Source: Hyphomicrobiales bacterium | Lineage (GTDB): Bacteria > Pseudomonadota > Alphaproteobacteria > Rhizobiales > Aestuariivirgaceae | Length of the DNA: 5,841 bases | Assembly: GCA_026996935.1 (NCBI GenBank) | Contig: JALWJW010000106.1 | Coordinates: 1-5,841 of the forward strand | Reading direction: 5' to 3' | Shown here: one piece after another, positions 1-5,371 of the stretch | How positions within the stretch are numbered: the stretch's first letter is position 1 | Layout of the letters: every line of letters begins with the position of its first letter | Notes under the pieces: generated by a model | Database searches by the model: none | What the model was told of the DNA's origin: nothing | What the model saw: only the letters and a program-made list of their open reading frames with translations | Made by a program: the position numbers and the translations under genes

Positions 1-600
1 ATTATTCCACAAAGTATTATAAAACTCAGGCTCTACGCCCAATTTGTCAGCCCGTTGCAACATATCAAGAAACACCGCCTTAATCCGGGCTTTTTCCGCT
101 TGAATGGGATAAAGCCGCACGGTGTATTTAATCCGGTTGGTGCGCACTTTGATCACATCGCTTTCATCGGCAATGACATACATCATCTCAAACTGGTTTA
201 AAAAAGCTTTGACGGGTGTGAACCTCTTGCCTTTTTTGCGGCGAATTTCGATTGAGATGGCAAGATATGTGCCATCTTTAAACCCGAAAGATACAAAAGC
301 ATGAGCCGCCCCAAAAGCAGCAAAAGGCGAAATGGCCAGCCAGGCTGAATCCAAATCATTCAAGTCTATGGTGCGGTCATAAAACTCCAAATCATAATCA
401 CGAGTGGTGCGATAATGAATGTCGCGAATGTTGTTAATGCGCACTTTATCATCACCCAAAAAATGAATAGACGGCATCACCGCCTGATCCGGCGACCAAT
501 TTCGGGTGAGTGATGGGCTGGTAACAATAAAGAATACAATAAATGCAATGGCCAGAACAACAGCAACTGCCAATATGCTCAAAAATATCGTTTCAACCAT
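1..600 (-). CDS. DUF4105 (Lnb N-terminal periplasmic domain) membrane protein, partial
   Basis: This is an open reading frame of 200 codons from the ATG at 600 with no stop before the left edge, so the C-terminus is missing. Residues 5-27 are one hydrophobic segment, a signal anchor that would place the rest in the periplasm. Residues 35 onward match the DUF4105/Lnb N-terminal family by recognition: WSPDQ (35-39), INNIRDIHYRT (55-65), YDRTIDL (74-80), AAHAFVSFGF (98-107), SIEIRR (116-121), ADESDVI (144-150) and the start of the FYNTLxNNC motif at 193-200. The next residue, just outside the window, should be the conserved Cys of that motif. H100 and that Cys are invariant-looking family positions that could be catalytic, but the biochemical role is unknown to me. 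The start is supported by a strong Shine-Dalgarno. The gene lies 86 nt downstream of the class II aldolase-like gene on the same strand; a functional link is not evident. Confidence 0.85.
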   Translation of the reverse strand, partial: MVETIFLSILAVAVVLAIAFIVFFIVTSPSLTRNWSPDQAVMPSIHFLGDDKVRINNIRDIHYRTTRDYDLEFYDRTIDLNDLDSAWLAISPFAAFGAAHAFVSFGFKDGTYLAISIEIRRKKGKRFTPVKAFLNQFEMMYVIADESDVIKVRTNRIKYTVRLYPIQAEKARIKAVFLDMLQRADKLGVEPEFYNTLWNN

Positions 601-607
601 GTTTCCT

Positions 608-615
608 CACCTCCC
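608..615 (-). promoter_or_regulatory. Strong ribosome binding site for the DUF4105 gene
   Basis: On the minus strand the sequence reads GGGAGGTG, a near-perfect Shine-Dalgarno. Its GGAGG core lies 9 nt before the ATG at 600. It fixes the start of the left-edge partial gene and is the strongest such site in the window. Confidence 0.8.
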
Positions 616-686
616 TCATTATCCCTTAATTGTTGACATCATACACAAACAATACGAACAGACACTTAGAAAATTTTGTGGCTTTT

Positions 687-1433
687 TCAGAAATTCACAA
701 ACACCCTTTTAAGAGATTCAAAATGTTGCTTGGAGAAGTATTCAACATGGCTGTCGATTTGGCGGGCGGTGGTTTTTATAACTTCATCGGGGATTATTTT
801 CAGCGGCATACCTGTTGACATGGCCAGCACTTGTTGGCGGCAGGCGCGTTCAAGATAATACAGATCATCAAAGGCTTTGGCGACACTGGCGCCTGAGGAT
901 ACAACGCCATGATTTGCCAAAAATACGATATCAATGTGTTGATCATTCTTGGTGGCAGAAGCAATGCGTTTGCCTTCGTCGTCTGAGTGAACAAGACCTG
1001 AAAAATTATCATCATAACCAACACGGCCATAAAAACGGCAAGCCGTTTGATGGGCCATTTCAAGTTTTCCACCCTCAAGCATGGTTAGCGCTGTTGCATA
1101 AGGCATGTGGGTGTGGAGAATGGCTTTGTGGCGCGGATTGGCGCGGTGGCTGTGAATATGAATATTGCGAGCCGATTCTTCTAACTCCCCATCACCTTCA
1201 AGCACATTGCCTTCCCCATCAATCAGCAACAGGCTCTGCGGTGTCATTTGCGACCAATGCACACCGTAGGCGTTAATCAGATAGCGTTCTTCATTGCTGT
1301 CTCCGCTGTCGCATTGCACCGAAAAATGATTACAAATGCCTTCGTGAAAATCAAAGTGATAGGCCAAGCGAAAGGCCGCTGCTAAATCTATACGGTCTTG
1401 TTCAATTGTGGTTTTGGCTGGCTTATCAAGCAT
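687..1433 (-). CDS. Class II aldolase/adducin family protein
   Basis: A 248-residue protein with the class II aldolase/adducin N-terminal fold over nearly its whole length. Visible family features are the N-terminal region NHFSV (35-39), the HTH zinc-ligand pair (H107, H109) in AILHTHMPYATAL, and the third ligand H175 in LANHGVV. In L-fuculose-phosphate aldolase the nucleophilic Glu sits 19 residues before the first ligand His. The ungapped equivalent here is A88, in ESARNIHIHSHR, so classic aldol-cleavage chemistry is doubtful. Adducin-like bacterial members commonly share this loss and are of mostly unknown function. The protein is likely cytoplasmic and metal-binding, perhaps a decarboxylase, epimerase or non-classical lyase. 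The ATG at 1433 is preceded by AGGGA at 7-nt spacing. It is divergent from the Coa1-like gene, and an AAAACGTTTT palindrome lies 18 nt upstream of the ATG. The family call is secure; the substrate is not known. Confidence 0.9.
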   Translation of the reverse strand: MLDKPAKTTIEQDRIDLAAAFRLAYHFDFHEGICNHFSVQCDSGDSNEERYLINAYGVHWSQMTPQSLLLIDGEGNVLEGDGELEESARNIHIHSHRANPRHKAILHTHMPYATALTMLEGGKLEMAHQTACRFYGRVGYDDNFSGLVHSDDEGKRIASATKNDQHIDIVFLANHGVVSSGASVAKAFDDLYYLERACRQQVLAMSTGMPLKIIPDEVIKTTARQIDSHVEYFSKQHFESLKRVFVNF

Positions 1434-1451
1434 GGGGCTATCCCTGAAGTG

Positions 1452-1461
1452 AAAACGTTTT
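1452..1461. promoter_or_regulatory. AAAACGTTTT palindrome, possible LacI-type operator
   Basis: A perfect 10-bp palindrome with a central CG lies 18 nt upstream of the aldolase-like start codon, where a bound repressor would block transcription. Central-CG palindromes such as AAACGTTT are typical cores of LacI/PurR-family operators. No regulator gene is in the window, and an AT-rich palindrome of this length can occur by chance. Confidence 0.25.
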
Positions 1462-1503
1462 TAAATTTTCATCACCCTAAATGGCTGTTTTATTTTTTGC
1501 AAG

Positions 1504-1541
1504 TTGACGAAATTGACTTTACGTTAAACCTATGCCATTTT
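1504..1541 (+). promoter_or_regulatory. Candidate promoter of the Coa1-like gene
   Basis: Two TTGAC motifs lie 9 bp apart (TTGACG at 1504-1509 and TTGACT at 1513-1518), upstream of the plus-strand gene at 1576. The second is followed after 17 bp by the poor -10 CATTTT (1536-1541); a better-looking TATGCC at 1531 has non-standard spacing. The -35-like elements are clear but the -10 is not, so this is only a candidate within the 142-bp divergent intergenic region. Confidence 0.22.
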
Positions 1542-1575
1542 CATTTAAACATACGAAATCAAACTTGGAAATCTC

Positions 1576-2217
1576 ATGGCCCTTCGAAACGAAAAACTTC
1601 CCGCCCAAATCCCTGCTGAACTTAACAAATGGAATTGGGGCGCGTTTTTGCTTAATTGGATCTGGGGTATTGGCAATTCCACCTATATTGCGTTTTTGAT
1701 GTTTGTGCCGTTTGTCAATCTGGTCATGCCATTTGTGCTTGGGGCGAAGGGATCACGCTGGGCATGGGAAAACAATTATTGGAAAGATGAAGCCCATTTC
1801 AAATCGACACAGCGAAAATGGTCTATTGCCGGGTTTGCTGTCTTTGCGTTGTTTATCGCTTTGGCCATTGGTATCATGTCTATGGTTTTTGGCCTGATGA
1901 AAAATAGTGATGCTTATGCCATGACCATGCGCGCGGTTGGATCCAACCAACAAGTGGTCCAGGCACTGGGCACACCGATTAAAGAGGGCTACTTCCCAAG
2001 TGGCAGTATCAATTTAAAAGGCTCTAACGGTACGGCAAAACTGACCATTTCGTTATCAGGATCAAAAGCCAATGGCAAAGCCTATTCACGCGCAATCAAA
2101 CGTAATGGCGTTTGGACGATCTTGCTTTTGTATGTAGTCGTTGATGGACAAAAACAACCGATTGTCATCACCAATAAAAACAATGTACCAATTCCCGGCA
2201 TGGGAATTGGTACTTAA
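1576..2217 (+). CDS. Membrane protein with C-terminal Coa1-like domain
   Basis: A 213-residue protein. Residues 18-33 carry the Trp-rich segment WNWGAFLLNWIWGIGN, seen in small bacterial membrane proteins. Hydrophobic helices follow at about 37-56 and 83-107, separated by a polar Trp/Lys-rich loop (WAWENNYWKDEAHFK). Residues 110-198 resemble the Coa1/Tim21 fold (cytochrome oxidase assembly factor 1 family): an initial helix with repeated small residues, then VVQALGTPI (127-135), then beta strands containing LKGSNGTAKLTISLSG, GKAYSRAIKRNG and VWTILLLYVVVD. The mitochondrial protein assists cytochrome oxidase assembly. Bacterial relatives are annotated by domain only, and I see no oxidase genes nearby. 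The ATG at 1576 is the only ATG after an in-frame stop at 1546-1548, with GGA at 6-nt spacing. It converges on the ATC hydrolase gene with a 10-nt gap, and its last codons contain a terminator-like hairpin. Confidence 0.75.
   Translation: MALRNEKLPAQIPAELNKWNWGAFLLNWIWGIGNSTYIAFLMFVPFVNLVMPFVLGAKGSRWAWENNYWKDEAHFKSTQRKWSIAGFAVFALFIALAIGIMSMVFGLMKNSDAYAMTMRAVGSNQQVVQALGTPIKEGYFPSGSINLKGSNGTAKLTISLSGSKANGKAYSRAIKRNGVWTILLLYVVVDGQKQPIVITNKNNVPIPGMGIGT
2173..2213 (-). terminator. Intrinsic terminator of the minus-strand operon, inside the convergent gene
   Basis: A perfect 12-bp stem (GTACCAATTCCC at 2185-2196 with GGGAATTGGTAC at 2202-2213) encloses a 5-nt loop. On the minus strand the stem is followed by ATTGTTTTTATT (2184 to 2173), a T-rich tract consistent with rho-independent termination. 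It begins 15 nt beyond the stop of the ATC hydrolase gene. The stem lies entirely within the last ten codons of the plus-strand Coa1-like gene. On the plus strand the downstream sequence TTAAAAC is not U-rich, so termination in that direction is less likely. Confidence 0.7.
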
Positions 2218-2227
2218 AACTGGCGGC

Positions 2228-2734
2228 TTATTTTTCGTTGCTGTCACTTTCCATGCGATAACGAAAATCGCAATATGGTGCACCTTCCATAAGAGTTTGA
2301 GTGCGTTCCAGTTTCATGTTTGGATTATAGCCCAAACAAAACGTGCCATCGCGGTTGCACGATAATAAATGTCCAATGTCGGCCAGGCCCATTTCTTTAT
2401 ACATATCAGCATAAGCGCAGTGGGTCATATTATATTCAAGCCGTTCCTCGGTTTTGACCAGCATGTCTTTTTTCAGCGCCCCACCCATTTCCCAAAGATC
2501 TGAGAGCGCTGCAAAATCAAGCAGGCCTGGTGCGCCCTGCCCGCCATTTTCGCGATATTGATCGGCAAATTCTTTGCCCTGTTCCACGGCTGATTGAATG
2601 ACCGCTTTTGAGATAACCTCTTTGGCTTCCTGCGCCCCGTAGCGTTCAACCAGTACATCATAAATGTTCTTAATCATCGCCGCTTCTATACGGCGCTTTT
2701 CAAGCATCGGCAGGGGGGAATTATTTTCTGACAT
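2228..2734 (-). CDS. L-2-amino-thiazoline-4-carboxylic acid (ATC) hydrolase family protein
   Basis: A 168-residue cytoplasmic protein with no signal peptide. The C-terminal half carries the hallmarks of the ATC hydrolase family: THCAYADMYKEMGLADIG (104-121), LLSCNRDGTFCLGYNP (123-138) and RTQTLMEGAPYCDFRYR (144-160), with cysteines C106, C126, C133 and C155. The N-terminal half is helical (ERYGAQEAKEVISKAV). The founding enzymes open L-ATC on the bacterial route to L-cysteine. Many family members are only distantly related, and the actual substrate here is unknown. No carbamoyl-cysteine amidohydrolase partner is seen in the window. It is the third gene of an operon, starting 11 nt after the stop of the FAD oxidoreductase, with a weak GAG Shine-Dalgarno in that gap. 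A terminator hairpin follows immediately. Confidence 0.82.
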   Translation of the reverse strand: MSENNSPLPMLEKRRIEAAMIKNIYDVLVERYGAQEAKEVISKAVIQSAVEQGKEFADQYRENGGQGAPGLLDFAALSDLWEMGGALKKDMLVKTEERLEYNMTHCAYADMYKEMGLADIGHLLSCNRDGTFCLGYNPNMKLERTQTLMEGAPYCDFRYRMESDSNEK

Positions 2735-2745
2735 GATATCTCGTT

Positions 2746-4056
2746 TTATTTAGGTGTGCGTGTATCGAGCCAACGATAATAGGGCAAGGCCAAACGCGCA
2801 ACCCGTCTTGCAACGGGTTGAATGGGGATGGCTTTGGGCTTGGAAACAGGCAAGGCCAGCGTGTTCATATCTTGGCCATCAATGGCCTTGGCGATCTCGG
2901 CCCCTATTGCTACCGCCAGCGCCACGCCGCGTCCATTAAAGCCAATGGCTGACCAATAATTCTCACCCAACTGATGAAAATGGGGATAGCGATCAGGCGT
3001 CATGCCGACAAAGCCTGACCAGACATGAGTAAATTGCGGTGTGCCCAATTGAGGAAATGCTTTGGCCAAGCGTGCACCCACCATGGTCTTAAGACGGGCT
3101 TGTGCATTGATTGGCACCATAAGCGCAGCCCCTGTCACCAAGCGATTGCGGGCATCAAAACGAAAGAATTGTAAGTCGCCACGTGTGTCGGATACAGCTT
3201 GGCGATTTGGCATAATCTGTTCGCGCAACTGTTGACTGATAGGCGGCGTTGCCATTTGCCATGAAGTCACAGGAATGAGTGAGCGTGAGGTTTGAGGCTC
3301 CAAGGTTTGGGACAATTCATTTGAGTACGCATTGGTCGCCATAAAAACAGCATTGGTTTTGATGCGACCTTGCGGGGTTGAAACCAGCCATCCATCGCCT
3401 GATTTTCCAACTCTTTCAACAATGGTGTTCTCATAAATTTTCACGCCTGCCTGCTCACAAGATTGCGCCATACCGCGCGCAAGAGCTAAAGGGTTTATGT
3501 GACCGCCCGTTGGGTTTAACATGCCGCCAAACCATTGTTTTGAGCCAAGCAGTTTTTCACATTGCTGCTGATCAAGCAATTGCGCTGGTGCGCCGCGTTT
3601 GGCCCATGCTTTTACCCGCGCCTGACTGACTTTCATATGGCCTTGGCTGTGGGCAGGTTGAAACCACCCTGTTTGTTCCTCTTCGCAAGCAATATTTTCT
3701 TGAGCCACCAAGCGAAACAAAAAGTCGGCGCTATCGGCAATCAACTGAACAAGGCGTTCTCCCGTCTCGCCATATCGAGCTTCAATCTGGTCTGGCTCTG
3801 GGCCAGAAAGAACGGGAATGACCTGACCATTGTTGCGCCCTGAGCCACCAAAACCAATCTCACGCCCTTCAAGCAAGGCGACCTTATGGCCAGATTTTGC
3901 CAAATGTAATGCGCACGAAAGCCCGGTAAATCCGCCACCAATGACAACCACATCGCTTTGCTGGTCGCCGCTTAAGCTCTCACAAATCTGGCGAGGTGGT
4001 GTGACGTCATTCCACAATGACGGCACGGTTTCAGTTTTGGCGTTTGGGATAAACAA
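2746..4056 (-). CDS. FAD-dependent amine/amino-acid oxidoreductase (DAO family, PuuB-like)
   Basis: A 436-residue flavoprotein of the D-amino-acid oxidase superfamily. The N-terminal Rossmann motif spans 35-63 (VVVIGGGFTGLSCALHLAKS, then E63 for the ribose). It is followed by GFGGSGRNNGQ (68-78), the signature of gamma-glutamylputrescine oxidase-like enzymes. TNAYSNEL (241-248) and the C-terminal FAD-contact segment IGFNGRGVALAVAIGAEIAKAI (371-392) are also typical, and YYRWLDTR (426-433) is the usual tail. The expected reaction is oxidation of an amine or amino acid with release of ammonia or imine and H2O2 or reduced carrier; the substrate is unknown. The start is probably TTG at 4056: an in-frame TGA lies two codons upstream (4062-4060), GGA lies 8 nt before the TTG, and the next candidate (GTG, codon 11) has no Shine-Dalgarno. 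It is the middle gene of an operon, 17 nt after the VOC gene. Confidence 0.9.
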   Translation of the reverse strand: MFIPNAKTETVPSLWNDVTPPRQICESLSGDQQSDVVVIGGGFTGLSCALHLAKSGHKVALLEGREIGFGGSGRNNGQVIPVLSGPEPDQIEARYGETGERLVQLIADSADFLFRLVAQENIACEEEQTGWFQPAHSQGHMKVSQARVKAWAKRGAPAQLLDQQQCEKLLGSKQWFGGMLNPTGGHINPLALARGMAQSCEQAGVKIYENTIVERVGKSGDGWLVSTPQGRIKTNAVFMATNAYSNELSQTLEPQTSRSLIPVTSWQMATPPISQQLREQIMPNRQAVSDTRGDLQFFRFDARNRLVTGAALMVPINAQARLKTMVGARLAKAFPQLGTPQFTHVWSGFVGMTPDRYPHFHQLGENYWSAIGFNGRGVALAVAIGAEIAKAIDGQDMNTLALPVSKPKAIPIQPVARRVARLALPYYRWLDTRTPK

Positions 4057-4073
4057 CGATCAGGTCCAATGCT

Positions 4074-4496
4074 TTATTGAAGGGCAAACAGGTTGGACAT
4101 ATCCTTAAATGTTTTAAACTCCAGCGCGTTGCCTGATGGATCAAACAAAAAGAACGTGCCTTGCTCGCCAGGTTTTCCTTCGAAACGAATGCGCGGTTTT
4201 AGGACAAACTCAACACCAGCTTTTTCCAACTTTTCAGCCAGTGCGTGCCACTCATCCCAATCAAGCACAGCGCCAAAATGAGGTACGGGCACTTGGTCGC
4301 CGTCAACGTCTCCTGTTTTAGCTTTAGGAATCTCATCGGGGCGTACATGGGCAACAATTTGATGACCAAAGAAATCTAAATCCAACCAGTCTTTGGTTTC
4401 ACGTCCTTCTTTGCAGCCAAGCAAGTCTTTATAAAAGTTGCGGGTTTCTTCAAGGTCACGCACGGGGAACGCCAAGTGGAATGGATTGACAGTCAT
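4074..4496 (-). CDS. VOC (glyoxalase/bleomycin resistance/dioxygenase) family protein
   Basis: A 140-residue single-unit VOC-fold protein. It opens with the characteristic FHLAFPVRDLEETRNFYKDLLGC (6-28) and closes with FFLFDPSGNALEFKTF (115-130). Likely metal ligands are H7, H73 (in VPHFGAVLDWDEWH) and E126; GHQIVAH (44-50) supplies further conserved histidines. The metal site therefore looks intact, which favours an enzyme (lyase, isomerase or dioxygenase) over a pure binding protein. The reaction cannot be told from sequence, and closely similar bacterial proteins are annotated only as VOC or glyoxalase. The start ATG at 4496 has AGGA 8 nt upstream (4505-4508). It is the first gene of the three-gene operon with the FAD oxidoreductase and the ATC hydrolase-like protein, suggesting it acts on a product or side-product of that route. 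Confidence 0.9.
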   Translation of the reverse strand: MTVNPFHLAFPVRDLEETRNFYKDLLGCKEGRETKDWLDLDFFGHQIVAHVRPDEIPKAKTGDVDGDQVPVPHFGAVLDWDEWHALAEKLEKAGVEFVLKPRIRFEGKPGEQGTFFLFDPSGNALEFKTFKDMSNLFALQ

Positions 4497-4530
4497 GAGG
4501 GGTATCCTGCTTTTAATTTAAGACATGATA

Positions 4531-4559
4531 TTCCTATCCCAGCTTTTATACGCTGTCGA
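4531..4559 (-). promoter_or_regulatory. Candidate promoter of the VOC-oxidoreductase-ATC hydrolase operon
   Basis: On the minus strand, TCGACA (4559-4554, one mismatch to the -35 consensus) is followed after 17 bp by TAGGAA (4536-4531), a weak -10. It lies 35 nt upstream of the VOC start. The TATAAA at about 4551-4546 is a better -10 hexamer but lacks a -35 at normal spacing. Placement is plausible; the exact assignment is uncertain. Confidence 0.25.
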
Positions 4560-4652
4560 GCAATTGAACGGCGTTTAGATACCTATTTTTATGGGGGAGC
4601 AATTTAAATAAGTTATGGAAGGGGAATAATTGAAGGATGGTGTATTTATGAG

Positions 4653-4727
4653 ATGAAACTTTGGGTATTCCCGTTGGTTTTTATCACAATTGTTGAGATA
4701 GGGTTTTGGGGTGTCCTGCCGTCATAA
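4653..4727 (+). CDS. Possible 24-residue hydrophobic micro-protein
   Basis: An ATG-started reading frame of 24 codons ending in TAA, coding for a peptide that begins MKLWVFPLVFITIVEIG and ends FWGVLPS. It could form a single membrane helix interrupted by one Glu. The only Shine-Dalgarno-like sequence, AAGGA at 4633-4637, is 15 nt upstream, which is too far. A second ATG at 4648 overlaps out of frame and stops after two codons. The last four codons and the stop lie in the left arm and loop of the hairpin at 4713-4737. A chance ORF of this length is common, so this is weak. Confidence 0.12.
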   Translation: MKLWVFPLVFITIVEIGFWGVLPS

Positions 4728-4737
4728 ACGGCAGGAC
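4713..4737. repeat. Perfect 10-bp inverted repeat (hairpin), no U-tract
   Basis: GTCCTGCCGT (4713-4722) and ACGGCAGGAC (4728-4737) are exact complements around a 5-nt loop, CATAA. The GC-rich stem should be stable in RNA from either strand. Neither side has a run of T after the stem (AATTACG on plus, ACCCCAAAACC on minus), so it is not a standard intrinsic terminator. It could end or protect the transcript of the exported-protein pair upstream on the minus strand, or be a REP-like dispersed element. Confidence 0.75.
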
Positions 4738-4742
4738 AATTA

Positions 4743-4846
4743 CGTGTTACGTAACGTGGCATTCACAATCCTGAGCTTCACAATCTCGCTTAATTGGCCG
4801 ATTTGTTTCAGTTCGTAAATACCTGGAGATCTCGAAACGTAACACG
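4743..4846. repeat. 10-bp inverted repeat flanking about 84 bp, with nested palindrome
   Basis: CGTGTTACGT (4743-4752) recurs as its exact complement ACGTAACACG (4837-4846). The left copy overlaps a perfect 10-bp palindrome, GTTACGTAAC (4746-4755). The right copy overlaps the GTAACAC arm of the compound hairpin. Shared GTGTTAC words on both sides suggest a duplicated protein-binding site or a folded RNA. The arms are short, and function is not shown. Confidence 0.5.
4762..4785 (+). repeat. 9-bp direct repeat TTCACAATC, 15-bp period
   Basis: TTCACAATC occurs at 4762-4770 and again at 4777-4785. It lies between the palindrome at 4746-4755 and the compound hairpin, and the related TATCACAAT occurs at 4682-4690. 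It may be a small tandem binding site or chance. Confidence 0.35.
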
Positions 4847-4866
4847 CTGGTGTTACTCGGGTTCGA
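4832..4866. repeat. Compound hairpin just downstream of the DsrE-like gene
   Basis: An outer 5-bp stem (TCGAA 4832-4836 with TTCGA 4862-4866) encloses an asymmetric internal loop and an inner 7-bp stem (GTAACAC 4839-4845 with GTGTTAC 4850-4856) around a 4-nt loop. On the minus strand it begins 10 nt after the DsrE-like stop, the right place for a transcript 3'-end structure. No T-run follows (GAGATCTCC), so rho-independent termination is not supported. Confidence 0.5.
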
Positions 4867-4876
4867 AATCAAGTAA

Positions 4877-5338
4877 CTACCAGGACAGTGTTTTTACGTT
4901 AGGATCGAATAAAATCTCGGAGACAATTTTAGGAGATCCCATCGTTACACCATCAATATAATCTTCTTTAGTCAGGCCTGCAGCTTTTGAACAAAGGCCG
5001 CACATAATCACCTGGCCGCCATCTTTCATGAACGCGGTCAGCATATCTTGAATGGAAATGCCTTTTGCTTTTAAAAGCCCATGAACATGAGAGGCCCGCT
5101 TTTTATCAGCCAAATATACAGCACGCACATTAAGCCAGATCGCAACAGGTTTATGCCCCTGGTTCAATACTTTTTTATGGGCAAATGAAATGGCTTTTGC
5201 AGCAGACCAAGTGTCATCGGTCGTGAGGTTTACAAACAAACCCGGTTTTGATGCCTGTGCATTAGCATGAGAAACTGGAACGAGGATGATTGCAAGCAAC
5301 GCAAATGTTGCCATAAGAATGGGTTTTAGACTTTTCAT
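4877..5338 (-). CDS. Exported DsrE-family protein
   Basis: A 153-residue protein from the ATG at 5338. An in-frame TTG at 5353 would add five residues but has no Shine-Dalgarno and would put extra residues before the signal peptide. The signal peptide is clear: MKSLK, a hydrophobic core to about residue 22, then SHANA with predicted cleavage after A27. The mature part is a DsrE/DsrF-like domain of about 125 residues: GLFVNLTTDDTWSAAKAISFA, then KPVAIWLNVRAVYLA, KGISIQDMLTAFMKDGGQVIMC and a C-terminal helix. C113 and C116 (MCGLC) match the region where cytoplasmic DsrE proteins carry their sulfur-relay Cys, so thiol or persulfide chemistry in the periplasm is plausible. It lies 33 nt downstream of the DUF2946-like gene and is probably cotranscribed with it. 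The family is confident; the partner and substrate are unknown. Confidence 0.85.
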   Translation of the reverse strand: MKSLKPILMATFALLAIILVPVSHANAQASKPGLFVNLTTDDTWSAAKAISFAHKKVLNQGHKPVAIWLNVRAVYLADKKRASHVHGLLKAKGISIQDMLTAFMKDGGQVIMCGLCSKAAGLTKEDYIDGVTMGSPKIVSEILFDPNVKTLSW

Positions 5339-5371
5339 TGGTTTTTCTTTCAAAATAAATTGCAGGTATTT

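Larger units (their letters stand above)
4497..4876. other. 380-bp intergenic region rich in inverted and direct repeats
   Basis: No convincing protein gene lies between the VOC start and the DsrE-like stop. The left third (4497-4650) is AT-rich and should hold the operon promoter. The right part (4713-4866) is packed with symmetry: a perfect 10-bp hairpin, a GTTACGTAAC palindrome, a GAGATCTC palindrome (4826-4833), a compound hairpin, a distant 10-bp inverted repeat and a 9-bp direct repeat. No tRNA, transposase remnant or long terminal repeat is recognisable. Confidence 0.6.

Noticed and set aside
633..660. Plus-strand TTGACA at 633-638 as a promoter
   Set aside because: No -10-like hexamer lies 16-18 bp downstream, and no plus-strand gene begins until 1576.
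675..701. TTTGTG/CACAAA inverted repeat at the aldolase 3' end as a terminator
   Set aside because: The stem is only 6 AT-rich base pairs with a 15-nt loop, and no T-run follows on the minus strand.
815..1276. 153-codon plus-strand reading frame antisense to the aldolase-like gene
   Set aside because: It lies wholly within a confident gene on the other strand, and its translation is rich in Trp, His, Cys and Arg with no recognisable domain.
3741..3953. Minus-strand 70-codon frame inside the FAD oxidoreductase
   Set aside because: It is in another frame of a gene with unbroken FAD motifs, so it is a shadow and not evidence of a frameshift.
4713..4866. Integron attC site or CRISPR-like array
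   Set aside because: The core-site consensus of attC (GTTRRRY) is not present in the right arrangement, and there are no regularly spaced repeats with spacers.
4859..4880. GGGTTCGAAATC followed by ACTACCA, resembling a tRNA T-arm and 3' end
   Set aside because: The five bases on each side of the loop do not pair, the distance to CCA is two nt short, and the D-arm-like CTTAATTGG upstream is too far away for any tRNA. At most it is a chance match or an unrecognisable remnant.
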